From contig NZ_AAWS01000009.1 of assembly GCF_000169175.1 (NCBI RefSeq), forward strand, positions 186,001 through 250,000: a DNA stretch of 64,000 nucleotides, in the 5' to 3' direction. The DNA comes from Microscilla marina ATCC 23134 (GTDB lineage: Bacteria > Bacteroidota > Bacteroidia > Cytophagales > Microscillaceae). The notes beneath the pieces are model-generated. The model had not been told where the DNA came from. It did not search any database and worked only from the letters and a program-made list of their open reading frames with translations. Made by a program: the position numbers and the translations under genes. Below are positions 54,548 to 62,391 of the stretch, in pieces. Positions within the stretch are counted from its first letter, which is position 1. Each line of letters starts with the position of its first letter.

Positions 54548-54578
54548 TTAAACGTACTACTAAATAAAACGAGAATAC

Positions 54579-55076
54579 ATGGATCATATAACTATTCAAA
54601 ACCGAAGCATCTCGCTTGATTTGTTCAATAAAATAATTGGACGACAGAAAATCTCACGGATTTTCCTGCCAATCATTGGTTGGGAACAAATTCAACATGA
54701 AAACAGAGAAAATATTCTACAAACTCAGGAGGATTTGTTCGCTCAATTAAATGATCAGTTATCAATGCCCATTGAAGGAACCAACCTTTCCTTGATTATT
54801 AAACTGATCAATCTAAAGGTTCGAAAGTTTTGCCATATCCTGAGTCTTCTGGATATAAACTATATTGACTCTAAGGTATTCAAGGCTGTAGATCAATATA
54901 ACTACCCAAGAAACCAGTATTTGTATAAAAATTATTCCACTGGTGCTTATGACTTGACTGACTCACAGGAGAGCGCTAAAACTTATTTGATAAGCCATTA
55001 CGGGAAAGCATTCTGGGAGAAAAAGCCTTGCATGGCAGTGATTGATTTTTCAATAGAAAGAGTGGATGCAATATAA
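54579..55076 (+). CDS. 165-aa island protein, unknown function
   Basis: Largest single-copy cassette protein here. The N-terminal half is mixed (ISRIFLPIIGWEQIQ), then a helical region (LIIKLINLKVRKFCHILSLL) and a C-terminal part SAKTYLISHYGKAFWEKKPCMAVIDFS. No signal peptide, membrane helix or known motif. It is driven from the right end of element copy 6 (31 bp away) and closed by a strong terminator, so it looks like a complete cassette. No paralogue in the window. Confidence 0.6.
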   Translation: MDHITIQNRSISLDLFNKIIGRQKISRIFLPIIGWEQIQHENRENILQTQEDLFAQLNDQLSMPIEGTNLSLIIKLINLKVRKFCHILSLLDINYIDSKVFKAVDQYNYPRNQYLYKNYSTGAYDLTDSQESAKTYLISHYGKAFWEKKPCMAVIDFSIERVDAI

Positions 55077-55087
55077 GCCAACAAAAA

Positions 55088-55129
55088 AAGCCCCACTGAT
55101 TTTACCCGAAGTCAGTGGGGCATTGCTTT
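55088..55129 (+). terminator. Rho-independent terminator
   Basis: CCCCACTGA / TCAGTGGGG perfect stem, 12-base loop, with an A-rich lead and T-containing tail, 11 bp after the stop of the 165-aa gene. Confidence 0.85.
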
Positions 55130-55244
55130 AGAGCAACCAAAAAAGATAAAAAAACGAACGGTCATTAGCAACCTGCTCATAGTTTGCACCAACAAGCAAC
55201 GCCCCACCTGTAGAGGTAGGGCAAGGGCTTGGTTTTGTCTGGCT

Positions 55245-55526
55245 TTATATTAATTTCTTGAAAATGGTTACGGGCATTGTCTGGGTGAAAAAGGTAAGAA
55301 CTCTTATTTCGCTTACCTGTTCAAAATCAATTACTTTCCATTTTTCTTCGCTGAGGCTGTAAAAGGTGAGCTGCTTGCCCTGGTGGTTTTCTTTACCAAT
55401 TTGCTGGTGCTTTTTAGCTGGGATCAAATCAAGGTTTAAGGTGGTTTTTTCAATCTTTCCGTTGAGGGTAATTTGAACTGTTCCGCTGCTTAGTGCTACT
55501 ATTGTTCTTTGTTTTATATGATTCAT
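55245..55526 (-). CDS. small SH3-like protein, island family F
   Basis: 93 aa. GTVQITLNGKIEKTTLNLDLIPAKKHQ followed by FYSLSEEKWKVIDFEQVSEIRVLTFF matches the first 100 residues of the divergent neighbour 55969-56537 (GIVQVAYTKLDGTLNVRKATLNFSLIPAKDH; YYDLDKGEWRKLHIDRLKELNVL). The plan resembles the phage/Bacteroidetes DUF2693-type SH3 barrel. The two relatives sit on either side of the same promoter element (copy 7). Function unknown; a DNA- or protein-binding barrel is plausible. Confidence 0.65.
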   Translation of the reverse strand: MNHIKQRTIVALSSGTVQITLNGKIEKTTLNLDLIPAKKHQQIGKENHQGKQLTFYSLSEEKWKVIDFEQVSEIRVLTFFTQTMPVTIFKKLI

Positions 55527-55561
55527 CTTTTTTTATTTTTTTATGTTTTTGTTTACTTGTT

Positions 55562-55937
55562 TAATTATTATGATACAAAGAACGACTAATTGCGTACCCT
55601 TAGCAACTCACTGTGGCACAGGTAATTATGGTGTAATATTGTCTGCGAAAAGCGATATTTTGATACGTTTTGTTCCCTTGGAAAAGTGCAGCTTTTATGT
55701 GAGTTTGGGGCGATTTGGATTGGAGTAGTGCAATGGTGAGTCTACGTGGTAGCTGTATTTGATCAAATTAGAAAAAAACCAGGGGCGTTTTGGGGCAAAC
55801 AAGGACATATTGTGGGCAATTTGGTGGGTTTTGGGGCGAAATGTATGCTTTTGCAATTAATCTTATTCGCCTCGTTATCAAGGGATTAAGTGCTTGATAG
55901 TGGGTGTGTGTTTGTCGTACTTTGGTTTATAATTAAA
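55562..55937. repeat. divergent-promoter element, copy 7 (complete, 376 bp)
   Basis: Complete copy. Left end (minus strand) GTCGTTCTTTGTATCATAAT, right end GTCGTACTTTGGTTTATAAT, matching at 16 of 20 positions and so the best-kept inverted pair. The core follows copy 5 (GGAAAAGTGCAGCTTTTATG, GGAGTAGTGCAATGG, ACCAGGGGCGTTTTGGGGCA, AAGGACATATTGTGGG). Confidence 0.9.
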
Positions 55938-55968
55938 GTTAAACAAACAACCAAAACGCTTACTACAA

Positions 55969-56537
55969 TGACAACAACCATTGAAATCAACGCTACCAAC
56001 TCCCTTACTAAGGAGGAGTTAAAACAAGATTTAAGAAAAGGCATCGTACAGGTCGCCTACACCAAGTTAGACGGCACCCTAAACGTGCGGAAAGCAACTT
56101 TAAACTTTAGCCTGATCCCGGCCAAGGATCACCCAAACGGGGCAGAGTATAATCCACCCAAAGACCAAGGTTGGGTTAATTACTACGACCTCGACAAGGG
56201 AGAGTGGCGTAAACTGCACATCGATCGGTTAAAAGAATTGAATGTTTTATTTGAGCTGAACCCGGTAAATGAGGAGTTTGAATACCACACCCTACGCTTC
56301 AAAAAACTGAGTTATGAAGTAGTGAAACAACAGGCCACGGCTCACTTTAACCAACATAAAATACTGACTACCCTGCACCTAAAGAAAGCCCTGCGTGAAG
56401 CAGGTTATTGGGCAACTCAGGAAAAGGTAAGTGAGCTGATGCAGGAACTGGCAACCCTTGAGGCTGACTGGAACTTTAGCCTGCAAGAGGGCGAAATATT
56501 CAGGCTATATTATCAGGAGGAGGAACTGGAGTTTTAG
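55969..56537 (+). CDS. SH3-like protein with extra C-terminal domain, island family F
   Basis: 188 aa from the ATG at 55969; an upstream in-frame start at 55890 would lie inside the promoter element and is rejected. Residues 1-100 are the family F barrel (see 55245-55526). Residues 110-188 (YEVVKQQATAHFNQHKILTTLHLKKALREAGYWATQEKVSELMQEL) look like a small winged-helix or HTH module. So this member may bind DNA and could even regulate the repeated promoters. It is closed by a terminator that overlaps its stop codon. Confidence 0.65.
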
Positions 56538-56550
56538 ACTCCAGTTTTTA
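56524..56550 (+). terminator. terminator overlapping the stop codon of the family F gene
   Basis: AACTGGAG / CTCCAGTT stem with the TAG stop in its loop and a TTTTTATT tail. Confidence 0.85.
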
Positions 56551-56552
56551 TT

Positions 56553-56941
56553 AGTGTATATTGCTGATTGTTGAATAAAATGGGGTAGTTTGCTAATATA
56601 GTGGTTTAGCACAACGACTAAATTATGCAAACTTCTTTTGAAGCATGGACTCACTCCTTAAAACAATGATGTGTGATGCTTTTACATTTGTCATCATACA
56701 TTCTTCCTCTACAAAACCTATCTTTCCCAGAGGTTTGGCTTGCCGCCTCCACCTTCTACCAATAAAAAGCCAAGCTTAACTTTTTATTCCCAAATAGGGA
56801 ATTTTATTCTCTAAATGGTTCTTTAACACTTGTTCTTGTTAATTTAAATACTTAATAGTCAGTTGCTTATATTCTTTGTTTGATCTTTGCCAACTATCAA
56901 ATCAACTACTTAATACAAAATTTGACGATTAATCATTCGCA
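56553..56941. other. intergenic region at the right border of the island
   Basis: About 390 bp with no gene. It is AT-rich towards the STAS-like gene and probably holds its promoter (TTCTTTGTTTG near 56872). No copy of the promoter element is seen here, so the repeated-element island ends at the family F gene. Confidence 0.45.
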
Positions 56942-57373
56942 ATGAGCACTACAGCAAACATTAAGGTGACCGATATTTATAGAAGCAACTACATCAGCGC
57001 TGATTTAATGGCTTCAGAAGGGATTTTCATTATTAAAAGCAAAGGACATTGTCCCAGAAAAGATTTCAAAGGTTTATTACAAGAAGTGGGTCAACATGCC
57101 AAAAAATACCAAGTGGGCAAATGGTTTTTAGACTTACAACATTTTTCAGCAAGCCCCGAAGACATTGATTGGGTGGTCAATGAATGGATTCCTAAAATGA
57201 CCAAAACCATAGGCTGCAAACACTACGTTGCCTTTACTTTTCCTGAAAACGTAATTTATCAATTTGGATTCTCACGCCGTTTGAATAAACTGTTCCCCAG
57301 TGGTTGCTTGCATATCATGCCTATTGCGGCCAAAGTTCATGCGGTGAAGTGGCTTCAGGAATGCGATCAATAA
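56942..57373 (+). CDS. STAS/SpoIIAA-like protein
   Basis: 143 aa with the build of Bacteroidetes STAS-like (SpoIIAA-type) proteins. A first strand is ISADLMASEGIFIIKSKGHC, then a helix KDFKGLLQEVGQHAKKYQ, and a central strand with KWFLDLQHFSASPEDIDWVVNEWIPKM, where LDLQH occupies the usual D-x-S/phospho-loop position. It closes with strands YVAFTFPENV. No Ser follows the Asp, so phosphorylation control is doubtful. Such proteins commonly act as cytosolic regulators. It stands alone between the island and the CRISPR array. Confidence 0.55.
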   Translation: MSTTANIKVTDIYRSNYISADLMASEGIFIIKSKGHCPRKDFKGLLQEVGQHAKKYQVGKWFLDLQHFSASPEDIDWVVNEWIPKMTKTIGCKHYVAFTFPENVIYQFGFSRRLNKLFPSGCLHIMPIAAKVHAVKWLQECDQ

Positions 57374-57733
57374 TATATATTTGTATTGCCTGATTTGTAA
57401 TGTAACCAGATGCAATCCAGGAGGCTCTTCACTTTTGAGAAATATTGTCAACTTTAGATAATTTGACACATATCCCCCATTCAGGATTTTTTCTAACTTT
57501 TACCTTAAATAAATATTCAATTAGCTTGAACCCTGATCGATTATTTAATTGATAAACATGCCGGATTTGTTGTTTCCGCCCTACCCTGGAGATTAGTAGG
57601 CTCAGATGTGAGTCAATTCGAACAAGAAAGTTTCCAGGTAGCCATACCTCCAATACCTACCCCTACTTAGTCAGATGGATGTTATTCCAAAAAAAACTCT
57701 CCCCAACACTACAGCAGGCGTTGTTCAGGATAT
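57374..57733. other. gene-free stretch before the CRISPR array
   Basis: 360 bp at the trailer side of the array. A minus-strand frame at 57429-57653 could encode 74 aa but has no relatives in the window and no signals around it. No cas gene is present. Confidence 0.4.
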
Positions 57734-58221
57734 ATTTCAATTCCTATATGGTGCGATTAATATGGACCTATCAGGGCAAGCCAGGTACTGGAGATTTTAA
57801 TTTCAATTCCTATATAGTGCGATTAATATTATCAGTCACCTCTTTGTTACAAAAGGCTCTAATCTCAATTCCTATATGGTGTGATTAATATATATACATT
57901 TGCTTCTCACCCCTATGTGGATAACTACATTTCAATTCCTATATGGTGCGATTAATATTGGAGGAGGTGCTGTCTTTTGGGCGAAAACACCTACATTTCA
58001 ATTCCTATATGGTGCGATTAATATTCGGAGCGTTGCCGCTGCCCGATACTTGATACTGTATTTCAATTCCTATATGGTGCGATTAATATCGGGTTTCTCA
58101 CCGTGATGGGTGACCCTGTGGCCTAATTTCAATTCCTATATGGTGCGATTAATATTGATGGATTCATCTCAAAACATTTGTCACCTGAAGAATTTCAATT
58201 CCTATATGGTGCGATTAATAT
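57734..58221 (-). CRISPR. CRISPR array, 8 repeats and 7 spacers, no cas genes in the window
   Basis: 30-bp repeats starting ATTTCAATTCC and ending GATTAATAT on the plus strand at 57734, 57800, 57862, 57929, 57995, 58060, 58126 and 58192. Spacers are 32-37 bp. The minus-strand form ends in ATTGAAAT, the usual 5' handle of type I-B/III crRNAs, so transcription runs leftwards from a leader right of 58221. Repeats 2 and 3 carry one and two changes, as expected at the old (trailer) end. The leader-side repeat is perfect. No cas1/cas2 or effector gene lies in the window. Confidence 0.95.
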
Positions 58222-58594
58222 GCGTTCAATTTGCAGAAGTGCGTGTTTGTACGGTAAACATAACATTTTTTTTAAAAAAACCTGTAACAGTGGGCAAAAA
58301 TGTCGTCAGTCTCTAATCGTATCATTGAAGAGCGACGACACTTGGTGATGTGTTGTATTTTTTCTATAAAGCTGCTTCTTAAAAAAAACTTTTTTGTATG
58401 TCCCTATATCCAATCCCTTGGCAACAGTTAATTTTAAAAAGTTTTTACTTGATTAAAATGTTAAAAAAAACAGCAGTGTTATTTTAAATTACCAAAAAGA
58501 AACATACCTTTGCAACGCATAGCTGGTTAAAGGATCTTGGGGGATGGGTAGATGCTAATCTACTTTCCTTCAAGTTTTTTTGCTTTAGGGCAAC
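58222..58594. other. probable CRISPR leader and gene-free stretch
   Basis: About 370 bp, strongly A/T-rich with several A and T runs (58265-58282, 58380-58394), directly next to the youngest CRISPR repeat. Expected leader position; the leader promoter would read on the minus strand. Confidence 0.6.
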
Positions 58595-59290
58595 TCACTC
58601 CTTCTCTACCACCTTTACTTTATACTTCCCCGCCAACACATCGGTCAAAAAGGCTTCAAACACCTCTACATTCCAACCCATTTTAAGTATTACCCCATTG
58701 CCATCACCCCGGCTTACTATCTGAAAGTAAAGCAAGCGAAGCTGAGATAAAAACACCTGGGCAGTGGCGGTCGCTGAGTTCGGAAAAACAGTGTTGACCT
58801 TGCCTTGCACGGGTATTTTCGCTTTGGTTTCGTAATAAGCAAACAAAATGTCCAGCGACAAACCCAGGGCTTCTATGATCTCCGGGCTTGTCTTGCCGTT
58901 AACAGTGAGCTCTTCTTTGAGTTTGGCTGCCACAAAAGCAAAGAGCTGTTCCAGGTCATAAGAAACTGCTACGCCCACTCTGCCTTCCTTCTCCAGAAAC
59001 TGGATGCCACCTACGGCATATTTGCCCTCAATGAGCACGGTTTTGGTGTCGCCCAGGGGTAATATTTGCCTGGTTTCTACACGGGCAAAAGTATCAGGTA
59101 GCACCTCCCGTAGTTTTTGGGTGAGCTTGCCTGCCACAAAGCGAGGCAATACCATTTTTTCGGGGCTAAGTTTTTCATCCGGGGCTTTGCTTACCCGGAT
59201 GATTTTGTTGCAGCCTACCACCAGGCTGGTCCCCAATAACAACAAGCCCAGCATTACTGCCAGGTGTTTGCGTGTGATTTGTTTCATCAA
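58595..59290 (-). CDS. lipoprotein of unknown function
   Basis: 231 aa with a lipoprotein signal (LGLLLLGTSLVVGC, Cys at residue 27), so anchored in a membrane. After that come a helix-rich part and beta stretches (TVLIEGKYAVGGIQFLEKEGRVGVAVSYDL; ATATAQVFLSQLRLLYFQIV). This resembles DUF4230-type Bacteroidetes lipoproteins only in general layout, so no family is claimed. It stands alone between the CRISPR leader and the plus-strand genes that follow. Confidence 0.65.
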   Translation of the reverse strand: MMKQITRKHLAVMLGLLLLGTSLVVGCNKIIRVSKAPDEKLSPEKMVLPRFVAGKLTQKLREVLPDTFARVETRQILPLGDTKTVLIEGKYAVGGIQFLEKEGRVGVAVSYDLEQLFAFVAAKLKEELTVNGKTSPEIIEALGLSLDILFAYYETKAKIPVQGKVNTVFPNSATATAQVFLSQLRLLYFQIVSRGDGNGVILKMGWNVEVFEAFLTDVLAGKYKVKVVEKE

Positions 59291-59452
59291 TGTTTGTATT
59301 GTTTTGATTTTTGAACAAGGCGAAAGCTAAGAGAATCAAGTGCTCGTTTTTGGGGCTTTTTTTTAGGATAGATACATTTAAGTGTATGATAGATAGTGAA
59401 TTAGGGTTTGATAACTTTTTTGTAATTTAGTAGGCAAAAACAGTAAAACACT

Positions 59453-59947
59453 ATGAGCACTACACATAGCGCGCTACCCCCCTGGGAGGTAGTAGCCCTC
59501 GAAGCCATGATAGAGCAGCTATACCAGGCAGACGAAAATAAAGAACCCGCCGTGCGCCGCCGCGACGATGTACTGGGCAGCTTCAAGTACCTGCAAAGGA
59601 TCAAGTATGGATCGACAGAGGTCATTTGCCAAACCCTTGCTTACAAATACTATTACCGCCCTCGTTCGGTGTATGCGTTGGTTTTACGCAACGCCAATCG
59701 GCTCAAAGAAGCAGACTTGGCAGAGGTGAAAGTGGGGGTCGAAGAGTTGATGCACATCCGGCAACAGGTCAAGTCAACTGATTGGATGAATAGCACCCGC
59801 CGCCACGAAGCAGTGCGGGCAGCCTTTAAGAAATGGCAAACTCTGGGCGATACCAATTTCTTGTGTCGTTTGCTGGGGCATCAGTTCTATTACCGCCCCG
59901 AAACCGTGCGCCAGTTGTTGAAAGAAGTAGACTATAAAAGCAAGTAG
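59453..59947 (+). CDS. protein with an internally repeated YYRP motif
   Basis: 164 aa made of two similar halves: residues about 1-85 end in LAYKYYYRPRSVYALVLRN and residues 87-160 end in LGHQFYYRPETVRQLLKEV, each preceded by a helix with basic residues (RRRDDVLGSFKYL / RRHEAVRAAFKKW). It looks like a duplicated DNA-binding helical unit. The start is the first ATG after an AT-rich leader. It belongs with the small zinc-ribbon and CoiA-like genes that follow on the same strand, next to the prophage. Unknown function. Confidence 0.55.
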   Translation: MSTTHSALPPWEVVALEAMIEQLYQADENKEPAVRRRDDVLGSFKYLQRIKYGSTEVICQTLAYKYYYRPRSVYALVLRNANRLKEADLAEVKVGVEELMHIRQQVKSTDWMNSTRRHEAVRAAFKKWQTLGDTNFLCRLLGHQFYYRPETVRQLLKEVDYKSK

Positions 59948-59972
59948 CCATTACTGATTATTTAACCAAAAA

Positions 59973-60155
59973 ATGACACCGCGCATGAATAATAAGAAGA
60001 CTGGAGATAAAGATACAGCTAAAGGCAAGCCTACCCCACTTGCCTGCAAAATATGGGGGCACAAATGGCAAGGCGACAGCCTCAAAAGGCGCTGTACCCG
60101 CTGTGGCAAAACCCAGGTATCAAGGTATTCGGTAGAGGGGTGGATAGATGTATAA
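59973..60155 (+). CDS. 60-aa zinc-ribbon protein
   Basis: CKIWGHKWQGDSLKRRCTRCGKTQ gives Cys-(3)-His and Cys-x2-Cys ligands of a short zinc ribbon, a type common in small phage proteins (C--WGHKW---RRC--CG). A basic N-terminus precedes it. It starts 25 bp after the previous gene and ends 72 bp before the CoiA-like start, so all three probably share a transcript. It may bind nucleic acid. Confidence 0.6.
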   Translation: MTPRMNNKKTGDKDTAKGKPTPLACKIWGHKWQGDSLKRRCTRCGKTQVSRYSVEGWIDV

Positions 60156-60226
60156 GAGGTGGTTTGCCCCTTCTACCACCTTTTGTCCAGTTGTCAAATA
60201 TTTTACAAACTAATGATTTGATCTGT

Positions 60227-61075
60227 ATGCCTTACGAGTACAATTCTACCCCTGATAAGATAAAGTTAGTTGCCAAACGTGCTGCTGACAACCAGGCGGT
60301 ACATATTTCACAAGCGGTTAAAACAGGTGCCCCTTTCTATTGCCCTGATACTTATGAAGAAGTGGTGATTAGAAGGTGTGTAGAAAAACGTGACCACTTT
60401 GCGTACAGTGCCAGGCACAGTCCTGTAGGGACCAAAGAAAGCGAGCTGCATAAAAACTGTAAAAACGAAATTGCGGCTGTTTTACAACAAGCCTATTCAG
60501 GCGGTCGCTGGGAAGTAGAAAGACCCTTGTGGGCAAACAGTAGTAAAGGCTACCAGATGGTCAGACCTGATATAAGCGGAAGGATCGACGGAAAAGGAGT
60601 GGTTATAGAGGTGCAAGCCAGCACACTTTCCATTCCTAAAATTTTACACCGAACTGCGCAATATAAAAAAAGAGGGGCATACATCCTTTGGGTGGTGCCG
60701 CTCACCAAAGCGTTGGGAGAAGAAGCATTCAGACCAAGACTTTTTGAGCGTTTTTTGCATACTTTGTATTATGGCCGGGTTTATTACTGGTATCCAGGCA
60801 GTGGCAGTATCTTAACTCCTGTGCATTATGGCAAAGCTACCAGATATATTGAAGTATCCACCTGGTTTGAAAACGGAGAAGAGCGGTGCGTGGGTGGATA
60901 TGAGAAAACGTATAAACGCCTCAAAACACCTGTGTATGGTCAAAAAGCAGATTTGACCAAAGATTTTAAAACTCAAAGTAACCGACCATTTTTTCACCTG
61001 ACCAACGACAAGTTAAGCGTCCCGGAGAGCAATATTTTTATAGATAGCCAGGCAAAGTGGTGGGAGAATGGGTAA
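60227..61075 (+). CDS. CoiA-like PD-(D/E)XK nuclease
   Basis: 282 aa from the ATG at 60227. The frame is open further upstream, but that part overlaps the zinc-ribbon gene and is not protein-like. The core MVRPDISGRIDGKGVVIEVQAS has the Asp and the ExQ of the CoiA (competence) branch of PD-(D/E)XK nucleases, followed by the typical HRTAQYKKRGAYILWVV and RLFERFLHTLYYGRVYYW. An N-terminal region with FYCPDTYEEVVIRR and HFAY resembles the small zinc-less lead domain of CoiA. CoiA-like proteins are involved in recombination of incoming single-stranded DNA; here the neighbours suggest a phage role. Confidence 0.75.
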   Translation: MPYEYNSTPDKIKLVAKRAADNQAVHISQAVKTGAPFYCPDTYEEVVIRRCVEKRDHFAYSARHSPVGTKESELHKNCKNEIAAVLQQAYSGGRWEVERPLWANSSKGYQMVRPDISGRIDGKGVVIEVQASTLSIPKILHRTAQYKKRGAYILWVVPLTKALGEEAFRPRLFERFLHTLYYGRVYYWYPGSGSILTPVHYGKATRYIEVSTWFENGEERCVGGYEKTYKRLKTPVYGQKADLTKDFKTQSNRPFFHLTNDKLSVPESNIFIDSQAKWWENG

Positions 61076-61077
61076 AT

Positions 61078-61263
61078 TTATATATCCTCTATTTTATTCA
61101 CCTGTCCACATAATAAACACAAATAAAAAGAGTCTATAATCTCTACTGTATCTCCTTCAAACTCTACCTGTTCCTTCTCTGAATATAGGTAATGTTGAGT
61201 AGATTTTTGATCGCAATGAAAACAATGGTGAGAAAATTCATCCCCTTCGGCAGGTTGGCTCAT
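61078..61263 (-). CDS. 61-aa protein with two CxxC pairs
   Basis: CFHCDQKS near the N-terminus and CLLCGQVNK at the C-terminus form a probable zinc ribbon with about 33 residues between the pairs. It starts inside a gene-free spacer and ends 2 bp from the convergent CoiA-like gene. Function unknown. It may belong to the phage region or be a host gene at its border. Confidence 0.5.
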   Translation of the reverse strand: MSQPAEGDEFSHHCFHCDQKSTQHYLYSEKEQVEFEGDTVEIIDSFYLCLLCGQVNKIEDI

Positions 61264-61378
61264 TGGTAAATATAGTTTAACACTAATAACTTTTTAAGGT
61301 CAGGTTTTGATGTAAAAATCAACTGAAATAAAATACGTAATACCAAGGTAAAAAATCAAGTATCCGGTACTGGTAGCG

Positions 61379-61858
61379 TTACTCTATTCTTACTACTACC
61401 TTATCCCCATCGATCTTCTCTCTTTCTACTTGTGGCGAATAATCCTTATAACTCATCTCATACCCATGCTCCACCCGGTACAAATACCCATTGCCATTCA
61501 CGGTGCGCCTACTCACTTGGGTAAGCGTACCAAACTTACCCGATTGCCAACCGTGGAGCTGGGCGGTGATGACTTGGGAGAGCAAAAGGATACCTTTGCC
61601 CGTGGTAACTTTGGCTCCAGTGGTAGTGGGACGGTAATCTTTGCAACCCAGATGCAGGGTAAAGCTGGATTTGACCAGCAGCACCTTGTCACCCAGCGGA
61701 CTGGTGTCTTCGCGGGTGATTTCCAGGTAGGCGGCAGGTAGGGGGTAAGGAAATTTTTCGCTGGTATTGTCAAATTGCCCTTCCCACAAGTTAAAATGAC
61801 GAATGCCTACTTCGGGTGTTTTGAGGCGTATCTCTAATTCGTTGTATAAATCAATCAT
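61379..61858 (-). CDS. phage protein, probable tail or neck component
   Basis: 159 aa beginning MIDLYNELEIRLKTPEVGIRH, with strands (PAAYLEITREDTSPLG, SSFTLHLGC, YLYRVEHGYEMSYKDYS) typical of small head-tail joining or minor tail proteins in Mu-like phages. The name rests on its place directly after the virion morphogenesis gene (11-bp gap), not on a signature. It is the last gene of the minus-strand phage block seen here. Confidence 0.5.
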   Translation of the reverse strand: MIDLYNELEIRLKTPEVGIRHFNLWEGQFDNTSEKFPYPLPAAYLEITREDTSPLGDKVLLVKSSFTLHLGCKDYRPTTTGAKVTTGKGILLLSQVITAQLHGWQSGKFGTLTQVSRRTVNGNGYLYRVEHGYEMSYKDYSPQVEREKIDGDKVVVRIE

Positions 61859-61869
61859 TTTTATGCGTT

Positions 61870-62361
61870 TTATTTAAATACTTTGTCTAACTCTACGCTT
61901 ACAAAATTTTCAATGGCTGCCCAAAGTTCCGGAGGGAGTGGTTCTGTACCTGGGATGGGCATAAACTGTCGTTGAGGCAGGTGGGCGTGTCTGCGGTGGC
62001 TACGTACCCTCACTGATCCATTACGCCCCCTCCGGGTATAAGTGCGAACGGTGGCAACGCCTTGCGCCCCTTCATTGTGGAGTTGGGCAAGGTGAGCGTT
62101 GCCACTTGCTGCCTGCCGATCACTGCCTACCCTAATCACTCGCCAACTAGCCTCCCTTACCTTAAAAGAAGCTTTGAGCTTGCCTGTGTCTACCAGTAGT
62201 GGCTTGCGGTTGTTGCCCTGGTTTCGGCGAGGTTGCCAGGCGCTGCCTCTATACGATTCACTGGCAAAGTTGCGCTGGACGTAGCGCAGCATGACCCGTC
62301 CCACGCCACTGGGCATGCCGCGCATGACTTTTCTAAATTTTCGTTCGTTGATCATCAGCAT
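61870..62361 (-). CDS. phage virion morphogenesis protein (Mu gpG / PF05069-like)
   Basis: 163 aa. The family hallmarks are YVQRNFASESYRGSAWQPRR near 27-46 (the F-(x)-G--W-P-R block), then PLLVDTGKLKASF and AHLAQLHNEGAQG, and a C-terminal PQRQFMPIPG. Proteins of this family help head or tail assembly in Mu-like phages. It follows the portal gene by 30 bp, the order portal then gpG-like seen in Mu, though a separate gp30-type head protein is not visible between them. Confidence 0.75.
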   Translation of the reverse strand: MLMINERKFRKVMRGMPSGVGRVMLRYVQRNFASESYRGSAWQPRRNQGNNRKPLLVDTGKLKASFKVREASWRVIRVGSDRQAASGNAHLAQLHNEGAQGVATVRTYTRRGRNGSVRVRSHRRHAHLPQRQFMPIPGTEPLPPELWAAIENFVSVELDKVFK

Positions 62362-62391
62362 TTAGGTTTTATGGTTAGCGCAAAGCGTCGT

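Noticed and set aside
55890-55968. Upstream start for the family F gene at 55890
   Set aside because: Lies inside the conserved promoter element; the ATG at 55969 is 32 bp past it, like the other cassette genes.
57429-57653. Minus-strand 74-aa frame with a protein-like basic C-terminus
   Set aside because: No promoter element, no terminator, no relative in the window, and it overlaps another open frame; not enough support.
60053-60226. Upstream start for the CoiA-like gene at 60053
   Set aside because: Overlaps the zinc-ribbon gene in another frame and the extra residues have no CoiA-like features.
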